In this document: positions 7,646 to 15,463 of the stretch, in pieces
Layout of the letters: every line of letters begins with the position of its first letter
How positions within the stretch are numbered: the first letter of the stretch is position 1
NCBI GenBank assembly: GCA_022826685.1
Contig: JAJDUL010000060.1
Span: 1-64,000 of the forward strand
DNA: 64,000 nucleotides
Source: Gemmatimonadota bacterium
GTDB taxonomy: Bacteria; Gemmatimonadota; Gemmatimonadetes; Palauibacterales; Palauibacteraceae
Reading direction: 5' to 3'
The notes under the pieces: model-generated
The model's database searches: none
The model's input: the letters and a program-made list of their open reading frames with translations, nothing else
Told to the model about the DNA's origin: nothing
Translations under genes and position numbers: made by a program

Positions 7646-10600
7646 TCAGCGGTCCGGGGGTTCCAGGATCCCCGGATCGTTGACGGCATCGACGGCCACG
7701 ACGAGCCCGGGGAGTTCCGCGCCCGTGCTCCGAACGTCGGCGATCACGTTCCGAATCCGGCTCAACCCCACGGCGTTCCGGCGCCGGAAGGACCGCATCG
7801 CGTCTTCCGTCGTCGACGCCTCGGCACGGGCGATGATCTGCGCCGCCATGCGGGAACGGGCCAGCTCGAGTCGCGTGACGAGGATGCGCGCCGCCCTCTG
7901 GTCCCACGGATCGTCCGTGGCCTGCGAGTAGACGCGGCTCCGCAGCCAGGGGAAGTCGATCTCCTCCGCGAGGCCGAAGTACACGGCGCCGACCTCGCGC
8001 GTGCCGGCACCCGTCTCGCGGATGAGGCTGGCGATCGGCAGCAGTTCGTCCACGTAGCGGAAGGTCGCGAGTTGCGCCGCGCCCTCCGGATCGAGTCCGT
8101 CCATCTCGTGCAGCGAGCAGGTGGACTCGAAACGTTCCAGCCGCTCCGCGCTGAGCAGTTCCGGCAGGGCGTCGCGAACCGCCCGCACGGGGTCGTGCAG
8201 CCACTCGATCGCCTCGCTGATCGGCTCCGCGGGGTTGGTCCGCTGCAGGAGCCATCGAGTCGCGCGCGTCAGCGCGTCGGCCATGGCGAGGTAGCACTCG
8301 TTCTGCGCCCCGCTCCGCATCCGGACGTCGGCGACGCGCAGCCGCTCGTACAGGTCCTCGGCGTCCGCGATCCGTGACGCGACGTACCAGGTGCGGGCGA
8401 CGGTCGCGGCGGCGCGGCCGGTCTCCTCCATGAGCCGGATATGGCTCGTGGCGCCCATGCGGTCCACGAAGCGGTTCGTGAGCAGCATGCTCGAGATGTT
8501 CGGGCGCAGCCGGTGTTCCTCGAGGTCCGATGTCTCGACCTCCTTCAGCGCCCCGAAAGGGAAGTAGTCCTCCACCAGTTCCATCATGGCCGGGTCGCGG
8601 GACACGCTGGACTCCGTGAGCGCATGCTTGAGGTGGAGCTTCGAGTAGGCCATGACCGTCGCCAGTTCCGGCCTCGTGAGGTGCGCCCCGACGTTCTCCC
8701 GTTCGATGAGTTCCTCGCCCGCCGGCAGGTATTCGAGGGCCGGATCGAGGATCCCCTCCCGCTCGAAACGCTGGATCACCTCGCGGAATGCGGCGGGCGT
8801 GCGCCGCGCCCGAATGTAGTCGAGGCTGATCGCGAGGCTCTGGCTGTACGTGTTGCGGAGGACCTTCCACGCGACCTCATCCGTGCACTCCCGGAGCAGA
8901 TCGTTTCGCGCCTCGTAGTCGATCCCCCCGCGCGACAGCGGCGCGCCGAGGAGGATCTTGAGGTTGACCTCGTGGTCGGACATGTCGACCCCGGCGGAGT
9001 TGTCCACGGCATCGGTGTTGATGCTCCCCTCGCGGAGCGCGTATTCGACCCGGGCGCGCTGCGTGAAGCCGAGATTGCCGCCCTCGCCCACGACGCGCGC
9101 CCGAATGCCCGTCGCATCGACCCGCGTCGGATCGCCGCTCGGGTCGCCGACATCGGCGTGGCGTTCCGAACTCGCCTTCACGTACGTGCCGATGCCGCCG
9201 TTCCAGAGGAGGTCGACCGGCGCCGACAGGATCGCGCGGATCAGCTCGTTCCCGTTCATCTCCTCGTGATCGATGCCGAGGCGCTCCCGGATCTGCGGCG
9301 AGAGGTGGATCTGCTTCTCCGTGCGGTCGTAGACGCCACCCCCCTCGCTCAGCAGCTCGGCGTCGTAGTCGGCCCACGACGAGGCCGGGAGCTCGAACAG
9401 CCGGTTCCGTTCCTCCCACGACGCCTCCGGATCCGGGTTCGGATCGAGGAAGATGTCGCGGTGGTCGAAGGCGGCGACGAGCTGGATCTGCTTGCTGAGC
9501 AGCATCCCGTTGCCGAACACGTCGCCGCTCATGTCCCCGATGCCGACCGCCGTGAAGGGTTCGTTCTCGTAGTCGATGTCCGCTTCCCGGAAGTGGCGCT
9601 TCACGCATTCCCACGCACCGCGGGCCGTAATTCCCTCTTTCTTGTGGTCGTACCCCTGCGATCCGCCCGAGGCGAAGGCGTCGTCGAGCCAGAAGCCCGC
9701 TTCCGCCGCGAGTTCATTGGCCGTATCCGAGTTCTTCGCCGTCCCCTTGTCCGCCGCCACTACGAGGTACGGGTCGGGTCCGTCGTGGATCACCATCCCC
9801 CGGGGTTGCGTCACTTCGCCGTCGACGACGTCGTCGGAGACTTCCAGCAGCCCGCGAATGAAGTCGCGGTAGCTGTCCAGCCCTGCCGCAAGCCGCGCCT
9901 CGCGCTCATCGGGCAGGCCCTTCACGATGAAGGCGCCCTTCGCGCCGCCGGGCACGATGACGGCGTTCTTCACCCTCTGCGTCTTCACGAGCCCGAGCAC
10001 TTCCACCCGGAAGTCCCCGTAGCGGTCGCTCCACCTGATCCCGCCGCGCGCCACGTCGTCCATGCGCAGGTGGGCGGCCTCCGTGCGGGGGCCGCGCAGG
10101 TAGACCTCGTGCTTCGGCTTCGGCTTCGGAATGAAGTCGACGGGGAGGCTCGAGATCTTGAGCGCGAGGAGGGGCGACCGGCGCAACTCGCCCCGGTAGT
10201 GGTTCGTGCGCACGGTGGCGTGGACGAGTTCCATCATCCGCCGCAGCGTCCGGTCGTCCTCGATCCCGCGCACCGAAGCCAGCGCCCGCGCGAACTCGCG
10301 CTTCAGACGCCGCATCGTGTCGGCCGCCCCCTCCCGTGCCTCCGGATCGAAGCGCGCCTCGAAGGCCCGGAAGATGCAGCGTGCGATGTCGGGGTACGCC
10401 GTGAGCGGAAACTGGCCGCCGGTGGGGGCGGCGACGGCGCCGATGCGGAACGTGTAGCCCGCATAGGCCCGGAGGACGGACACCTCCCGCCATGTGAGAC
10501 CGGCGGTCACGATGAGTTCGTTCAGCCGGTCATCTTCGGCGATTCCCGCCCGGATGGCCCGCAGCATGTCTCCGATCCGGTCCTGCGCCGCCGCGATGTC

Positions 10601-12487
10601 GAGGTCGCCGGCGCGCCGCGCCTCGGCTTCGAAGGACTGGACGCGCGCCGCGAACGTCTCCTCCGTGGCGTCGGGCGTCTCGTCCTTGAGCTGGATCGTG
10701 AAGCGGAGCGAGTCGAGCACCCGGAGCCCCAGGTTCTCGAGCGTGGGGATCACGTCGCTCAGGACGTAGTGACCCTTCCGGGCGTACAGCCGCAACTGGT
10801 AGTGCCGTCCGTCCGCTTCCGCGAGGGACCGTTTGAGCAGCACCTGGCTCTCGCCCGTCTCGGCCAGCCGCGCGAGACACGCCACATCCTCGACGGCGGT
10901 GTCGATGTCCATCGCCGCCTGGTAGCCGGTCGAGAAACGCACGACGTGCGTCGCGAGTTCGTGGCCCCGCGAAGGGCCGTGGACGGCATCGAGCGCGTCC
11001 TCGAGACGCTCCTCCCAGGTGCGGACGATCGAGCGGACCTTGGCCTGGACGGCGTCGAGGTCGACCGACCCCACCTCGTCCGGGTCGTGGGCCAGATAGA
11101 AGTGGAGGCGCGCCTGATCGCCCTGGCCCAGCGCGAGGTGGTAGTTGAGGAGCGTCCCCCGGTAAGCCTCGATCAGCGCCGCCTGCAGCCGTCTCCGTAC
11201 CTGCCCGGAGAAATGCGTCCGGGGGAGGATGACCATGAGCTGGACGCCGCGGCCGAGCTGGTCGGGGCGCGCCGTGACCCGCACATCGTCCCCGCCTCCG
11301 GTCGCCATGACCGCGTCGACGACCGAGCGGATCTCCTCCACCGAGGCGAGGAACAGCTCCTCCTTCGGCATCGAGTTGAAGGTCCCCAGGATGACGTTGT
11401 AGTCGTGCGATCCCGGGGGCGCGGCTTCCAGCTGAAGGATCTCGCGCAGCTTGCGGCGCAGGATCGGGATGGAGGAGGCGTCCTGCGAGAACGCCTTCGC
11501 GGTGAACAGGCCGAGGAACCGGTGCTCGCCGTACACCGTCCCGTCCGGGCGCAGACGTTTGATGCCCACGTAGTCCATGCGGACGTTGCGCCGAATCGGA
11601 CTCTGGGCGTTGGTCTTGGAGATGATGAGAAGCGGGCCGCCCAGCACCCGGGCGCGTAGGTAGGCGGGGAGTTCGTCCAGGGGCCGGGGTTCGTGGTATT
11701 TCGATTTGTCGTCGTCCCGGAGGATCCCGAGCCCGCTCCCCTCGTCGACGCGGATCCAGTCGCGGCCCGCGTCATCCGTCTCGATGTGGTACGCGCGATA
11801 GCCGAGGAAGACGAACCCGGGGTCCACGAGCCAGCGGAGGAGGTCCTGGATCTCCTCGAATTCGGCGCTGCGCCACGGCGTCTCGACCCGCTTGGTCTCG
11901 AGTTCGCTGACGAGCGTCCCCACCCGCTCGATCATGGGGGAGAAGTCCGCGGTGACCGCCCTCACGAGTTCGAGGCGTTGCCGTACCTCGGCTTCCAGCG
12001 TCTCGCGGACTTCGGCGTGGTGCGCGTCGTCGAGCACGATGTGGACGACCGACACGCGCGTGCCTTCGGCGGAGTGGTCGCGGATGTCGAGCACGCGGCC
12101 GGAGGCGTCCCGGTCCACCACGACGACCGGGTGGAGCAGGTGCGGAATGTCGATCCCCGCCGAGTGGAGATACTCGCGCAGCGTGTCGACGATGAAGGGC
12201 CGGTCCTCCATCACCGTCTGAAGGACGCCGCGCGATGCGTCGTCCTCGTCCCAGGCGAGGCGGATCGCGATTTCGCCGTCGGCGGCGCCGGCCAGGAGGC
12301 GGTAGAGGGCGGCGACGTCGTCCGCCAGAGCGCGGACCGGACGTCCATCCGCGATGTGGGCGTAGCCGCGGCTGAAGAGACGGCGGGAGAGATTGCGGAC
12401 GGCTTCGCCGGGCGCGTCCGGGAGTCGCGATTCGACCTCGCGGATCAAGGGGCCAAGGTCCGACTGCTGCGCATGCTTGTTTTTCAT
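7646..12487 (-). CDS. gdh: NAD-specific glutamate dehydrogenase, large (GDH-180/1600) class
   Basis: A 1613-residue enzyme that oxidatively deaminates glutamate to 2-oxoglutarate with NAD+. Length and layout match the large bacterial GDH class: a long N-terminal regulatory half with ACT-like segments (e.g. MEDRPFIVDTLREYLHSAG) and the catalytic core in the middle. Core motifs include RGGIRWSDRYGDFR and KTQRVKNAVIVPGGAKGAF with the substrate lysines (about residues 840-860), then AADKGTA and GDMSGDVFGNGML of the nucleotide-binding part. The ATG at 12487 is preferred over the GTG at 12514; neither has a strong ribosome-binding site. Facing glnA directly, it makes this a nitrogen-assimilation/catabolism node. 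No sign of disruption over 4.8 kb. Confidence 0.95.
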   Translation of the reverse strand: MKNKHAQQSDLGPLIREVESRLPDAPGEAVRNLSRRLFSRGYAHIADGRPVRALADDVAALYRLLAGAADGEIAIRLAWDEDDASRGVLQTVMEDRPFIVDTLREYLHSAGIDIPHLLHPVVVVDRDASGRVLDIRDHSAEGTRVSVVHIVLDDAHHAEVRETLEAEVRQRLELVRAVTADFSPMIERVGTLVSELETKRVETPWRSAEFEEIQDLLRWLVDPGFVFLGYRAYHIETDDAGRDWIRVDEGSGLGILRDDDKSKYHEPRPLDELPAYLRARVLGGPLLIISKTNAQSPIRRNVRMDYVGIKRLRPDGTVYGEHRFLGLFTAKAFSQDASSIPILRRKLREILQLEAAPPGSHDYNVILGTFNSMPKEELFLASVEEIRSVVDAVMATGGGDDVRVTARPDQLGRGVQLMVILPRTHFSGQVRRRLQAALIEAYRGTLLNYHLALGQGDQARLHFYLAHDPDEVGSVDLDAVQAKVRSIVRTWEERLEDALDAVHGPSRGHELATHVVRFSTGYQAAMDIDTAVEDVACLARLAETGESQVLLKRSLAEADGRHYQLRLYARKGHYVLSDVIPTLENLGLRVLDSLRFTIQLKDETPDATEETFAARVQSFEAEARRAGDLDIAAAQDRIGDMLRAIRAGIAEDDRLNELIVTAGLTWREVSVLRAYAGYTFRIGAVAAPTGGQFPLTAYPDIARCIFRAFEARFDPEAREGAADTMRRLKREFARALASVRGIEDDRTLRRMMELVHATVRTNHYRGELRRSPLLALKISSLPVDFIPKPKPKHEVYLRGPRTEAAHLRMDDVARGGIRWSDRYGDFRVEVLGLVKTQRVKNAVIVPGGAKGAFIVKGLPDEREARLAAGLDSYRDFIRGLLEVSDDVVDGEVTQPRGMVIHDGPDPYLVVAADKGTAKNSDTANELAAEAGFWLDDAFASGGSQGYDHKKEGITARGAWECVKRHFREADIDYENEPFTAVGIGDMSGDVFGNGMLLSKQIQLVAAFDHRDIFLDPNPDPEASWEERNRLFELPASSWADYDAELLSEGGGVYDRTEKQIHLSPQIRERLGIDHEEMNGNELIRAILSAPVDLLWNGGIGTYVKASSERHADVGDPSGDPTRVDATGIRARVVGEGGNLGFTQRARVEYALREGSINTDAVDNSAGVDMSDHEVNLKILLGAPLSRGGIDYEARNDLLRECTDEVAWKVLRNTYSQSLAISLDYIRARRTPAAFREVIQRFEREGILDPALEYLPAGEELIERENVGAHLTRPELATVMAYSKLHLKHALTESSVSRDPAMMELVEDYFPFGALKEVETSDLEEHRLRPNISSMLLTNRFVDRMGATSHIRLMEETGRAAATVARTWYVASRIADAEDLYERLRVADVRMRSGAQNECYLAMADALTRATRWLLQRTNPAEPISEAIEWLHDPVRAVRDALPELLSAERLERFESTCSLHEMDGLDPEGAAQLATFRYVDELLPIASLIRETGAGTREVGAVYFGLAEEIDFPWLRSRVYSQATDDPWDQRAARILVTRLELARSRMAAQIIARAEASTTEDAMRSFRRRNAVGLSRIRNVIADVRSTGAELPGLVVAVDAVNDPGILEPPDR

Positions 12488-12574
12488 GCCCGTAGATACC
12501 CCATTGTGCCGCACACGGTCAACGGCGCAGGTGCCGGACTCGGAGTCGGGACCTTCGAGGCGCCGCGTTAGCCG

Positions 12575-12997
12575 TCAGCAGCCCTTCCGGCCGGCCCGTC
12601 CGTAGCGGTCCTCGAGGCGCACCAGGTCGTCCAGTTCCGGCGTGCTCACCTCGAGGATGACGCTGTCCTCGAGCGCCTCCATGCGATGCACGTTCCCCGG
12701 CGGAATGGAGACGACTTCGCCCGGGAGCCACTCGAAGACTTCATCGTTGAGCGTAAAAAGCATGCGCCCGGACTGGAGCAGCATCGTTTCGTGCTTCACG
12801 AGGTGCTTCTGCAGCGAGAGGACGTGCCCCTTTTCGACTTCGAGGACCTTCCCCGCGTAGCGGTCCGTGTGGGCGTACCACACCTCGCGCCCCCAGGGCT
12901 TGTCCACGATTCGGGGCTCGCCGCGGCCCGCCGCCGCCCGCTCTTCGGCGTGCATGGGTGCAGCGGCGCGCCCGTCCCCCGTCGTATGCCGTTCCAT
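12575..12997 (-). CDS. Mannose-6-phosphate isomerase type II-like cupin
   Basis: A 140-residue single cupin. It matches the C-terminal isomerase domain of type II phosphomannose isomerase/GDP-mannose pyrophosphorylase: KPWGREVWYAHT, then the metal-binding cupin signature LSLQKHLVKHETM, GRMLFTLND, PGEVVSIPPGNVHRMEAL, and SVILEVSTPELDDLVRLEDRYGR. Standalone domains of this kind interconvert mannose- and fructose-6-phosphate or act as related sugar isomerases. The ATG at 12997 is the first plausible start; the ATG at 12955 would give 126 residues and also keeps the domain. The gene is divergent from the DUF4377 lipoprotein. A role in GDP-mannose supply is inferred. Confidence 0.85.
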   Translation of the reverse strand: MERHTTGDGRAAAPMHAEERAAAGRGEPRIVDKPWGREVWYAHTDRYAGKVLEVEKGHVLSLQKHLVKHETMLLQSGRMLFTLNDEVFEWLPGEVVSIPPGNVHRMEALEDSVILEVSTPELDDLVRLEDRYGRAGRKGC

Positions 12998-13132
12998 GAT
13001 GTGACATGATACACCGGCGGCCGCCGCGACGCCGGACGCGGAATCGGGTCGGCACGATGTTCGCGGCGCGAGAACCCCCGAGCGGCTGACGGGTACGATT
13101 ATCGGTCGAATCGTCGGAGACCCGGTTGAGAA

Positions 13133-13138
13133 AGGAGA
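13133..13138 (+). promoter_or_regulatory. Shine-Dalgarno AGGAGA that selects an ATT start
   Basis: AGGAGA lies 6 bases before the ATT at 13145, ideal spacing. An in-frame TGA at 13127 limits the start to downstream positions, and no ATG/GTG/TTG occurs in frame before 13244, which lies past the signal peptide. This site therefore decides the start of the DUF4377 lipoprotein. Confidence 0.65.
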
Positions 13139-13144
13139 ACTCCC

Positions 13145-13939
13145 ATTCGCGGCAGAAGCTTCGCTTTCGTTCTGCTCCCGGCCCTGGTCCTTGCCGGCTG
13201 TGGCGGTCCCACGGGACCCGGCGAGCCCGCATACCTCGAGGTCGTGGAGGTGACCGTCGGCCCCACCCTCGCCAAGTGTTACGGCGTGGGCCTGCGGTCG
13301 TGCATGGTGGTCGACGGCGGGTTGTTCTACGACGGAATCGAAGGGTTCGAATACGAGGCCGGGTACGACTACCGACTGCGGATCGGCAAGTACGATCCCT
13401 GGGGTGGGAGGGAACCGCCGCAAGACGCCGGCGCGTACGCCTACCGCCTGCTGGAGCTACTGCAGAAGGCTCCGGCGCCATCCACCCCGGCAACCCTCTC
13501 CGTGGGTCCCGCGCGGGTCATATGCGCACCGAGCGATGATTTCTGTCCGGTGGTGGACGGTGCGCCGTACAACGACCTCATCAACCGTTTCGAATACGAG
13601 GGCGGCTACCACTATGTCCTGGAAGCCAACCGGTATGGCGATGGCCGGTACGTGCTGAGCGACGTCGTCTCCAGGACCAGGGCAGCCGGCACGGAAGTGG
13701 AGATCACCGTCGATCGCCACAGGGTCGAGTGCGGCGACGGCTATCCCGGGTACTGCAAGGTCTTCGACGGCGTCCCCTACCGCGGCGAGATCGTGGGCTT
13801 CCAGCCCCGGCACGAAGTCGACTACCGCCTGCGCGTCGAGCGGTTCGACATGTTCCCCGAAGGCATGACCGGATCGCCGAACGTCCCGACCCACGGCTAT
13901 CGCTGGCTGGAAACGCTCGAAGCTACGCCCGGCACCTGA
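13145..13939 (+). CDS. Lipoprotein with three tandem DUF4377 repeats, apparent ATT start
   Basis: A predicted 264-residue lipoprotein. From ATT at 13145 the frame gives a basic N-terminus, a hydrophobic stretch (FAFVLLPALV) and the lipobox LAGC. Three repeats of about 70 residues follow, beginning near VEVTVGP, ATLSVGP and VEITVDR. Each has a cysteine pair about 12-15 residues apart, a VDG/FDG motif, and in the first two FEYExGYxYxL, while the first and third end in YxYRLLE/YRWLETLE. This pattern matches DUF4377, a domain of unknown function found in secreted bacterial proteins and linked to HslJ-like folds. A GTG at 13244 would remove the signal peptide and part of repeat 1. It is convergent with the SUMF1-fold gene; 38 bases separate the stops. 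Function unknown. Confidence 0.8.
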   Translation: MRGRSFAFVLLPALVLAGCGGPTGPGEPAYLEVVEVTVGPTLAKCYGVGLRSCMVVDGGLFYDGIEGFEYEAGYDYRLRIGKYDPWGGREPPQDAGAYAYRLLELLQKAPAPSTPATLSVGPARVICAPSDDFCPVVDGAPYNDLINRFEYEGGYHYVLEANRYGDGRYVLSDVVSRTRAAGTEVEITVDRHRVECGDGYPGYCKVFDGVPYRGEIVGFQPRHEVDYRLRVERFDMFPEGMTGSPNVPTHGYRWLETLEATPGT

Positions 13940-13976
13940 CCTCCTCCACGACGCGGCCGCGCGCTCCGGCGCGACG

Positions 13977-15356
13977 TCAGGGGAGCGTCCGGGCCACGCG
14001 GAATCCGTAGTACATATCCCTGGTGTCCGGGAGATTTCCGGACCGGTTGGCGGAGCGGAGGAACCACGCAGTGACAAACCAGGATCCGCCGCGGAGGACG
14101 CGACGGTCGCAGTCCCCGGATTCCCAGGCGCTGCCATCCGTCGGAGCGCCCGCGTAGCTGTCGTTCCAGCAGTCCTGCGTCCACTCCGACACGTTCCCCA
14201 GCACGTCGTACAGCCCGAACGCGTTCGGTGCGAAGGATCCCACCGGCGCCGTGGTTCCGTAGTCATCGGCACACGGTCCGTCGCGTACGTAACCGGAGAG
14301 ACCCGCGACCCGGAGCCGTCCGGGGCGCCGCGCGGCGCCGTTCGCGTAGCGGCACAGGTCCGACAAGTCCTCCCCCCAATGCCGGGCCGTCACCGTGCCG
14401 GCCCGCGCCACGTACTCCCACTCCGCCTCGCTCAGAAGCCGGTACCGCTGTCCCGTCAGTCCTGAAAGCCATGACACGTACGCCTGCGCGTCCTCCCAAC
14501 TCACGTGGATCACCGGACGACGCCCCCGGCCCCAGCGCCGGTCGGCCGGCGTATAGCGGCACCCTCCCATCCGCACGCACGCATCCCACTCCGCGAACGT
14601 GACTTCGTGCACCCCGACCGCGAATGGAGCCTCGATCGTCACCGAGTGCTGCGGACCTTCGACGGCTCCCCGGAACTCCTCCGACTCCGGGGAGCCCATC
14701 GTGAACGTTCCCGGCGGCACCACGACCAGCTCCGGACAGAACGCGCAGTCGCGGAACGCGTCGAACACCTCGAATACCTGTGCCGGGGGCCGATCCGCCG
14801 TCCCGGGCGCCGCGCCGTCCTCGACGCCCCAGCTTTCGCGGGCGAGGACTTCGTAGCCGCCCCCGTCGTAGTACCTCGCAAAATGATCGTTGCCGGTCGT
14901 CGCGTTCGTCTCGGCCGCCTCGGCGCTCGGCCCGAATCCGATGGAAAGGCGCTGGAACGCGGAGCCGTCCGGATCGGACGTCGGGGCGAGACGGACCGCC
15001 GACGTGTACCTGATGATCGCGACGTGCTGGTCACCCCGGTTCGACCAGATACACGAAACTTCCGTGTGGTCGTCGAGCTCCGAGCGCAGGGCTCGTTCCA
15101 CGCGCTGCCGGCCGTCGAGCGGGACGCCGACCCGGTAGGCCAGCGCCACATCGGACCGGTAGACGACGGCCATGCCCTCCCAACCGAAGCGGCGGTCGGG
15201 ATCCGGGGTTCGCGGCGTGGACAGCTCGCTCCCCACGCACACCACCGTTCCCGCCTCGGACTGCGCGCTGGCCGGAACGCTCCCGGCGAGCAGCATGAGA
15301 CCCGCCGCCGCGCTCGCGACGGTCGCGACGACAAGGCTCCGTGGTCGCAGACCCAA
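13977..15356 (-). CDS. Secreted SUMF1/FGE-fold protein
   Basis: A 459-residue exported protein starting with a signal peptide (LVVATVASAAAGLMLLAG, then SVPASAQ). A non-conserved N-terminal half of about 200 residues is followed by a SUMF1-type (formylglycine-generating-enzyme sulfatase) domain: VVVPPGTFTMGSPESEE, VGVHEVTFAEWDACV, HVSWEDAQAYVSWLS, LLSEAEWEYVARAG, DVLGNVSEWTQDC, RVLRGGSWF, YGFRVAR. The C-terminal segment where true FGE carries its catalytic cysteines has none (RSANRSGN), so it is not expected to oxidise sulfatases; many such proteins are binding or unknown-function homologues. The start chosen is TTG at 15356 because GGAGG lies 7 bases upstream; a GTG at 15425 is the alternative. 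It lies downstream of dnaE2 on the same strand after 107 bases. Confidence 0.85.
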   Translation of the reverse strand: MGLRPRSLVVATVASAAAGLMLLAGSVPASAQSEAGTVVCVGSELSTPRTPDPDRRFGWEGMAVVYRSDVALAYRVGVPLDGRQRVERALRSELDDHTEVSCIWSNRGDQHVAIIRYTSAVRLAPTSDPDGSAFQRLSIGFGPSAEAAETNATTGNDHFARYYDGGGYEVLARESWGVEDGAAPGTADRPPAQVFEVFDAFRDCAFCPELVVVPPGTFTMGSPESEEFRGAVEGPQHSVTIEAPFAVGVHEVTFAEWDACVRMGGCRYTPADRRWGRGRRPVIHVSWEDAQAYVSWLSGLTGQRYRLLSEAEWEYVARAGTVTARHWGEDLSDLCRYANGAARRPGRLRVAGLSGYVRDGPCADDYGTTAPVGSFAPNAFGLYDVLGNVSEWTQDCWNDSYAGAPTDGSAWESGDCDRRVLRGGSWFVTAWFLRSANRSGNLPDTRDMYYGFRVARTLP

Positions 15357-15463
15357 TCCGTTGCCTCCATGCGCTGCGTCGTCCAGCCTCCGCCGCGGCC
15401 CAACTCGTGGCGGATCGTCAGACACGATACAACCGGCAAATCTCCGCGGCAGGTGTTTCCGGT

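Noticed and set aside
8441-11659. 1072-codon open frame on the + strand
   Set aside because: It is antisense to the well-supported NAD-glutamate dehydrogenase; its product is rich in Arg, Val, Asp and Pro without any domain. Long antisense frames are normal in GC-rich DNA.
13977-15356. True formylglycine-generating enzyme
   Set aside because: The C-terminal segment lacks the catalytic cysteines, and no sulfatase gene lies nearby.
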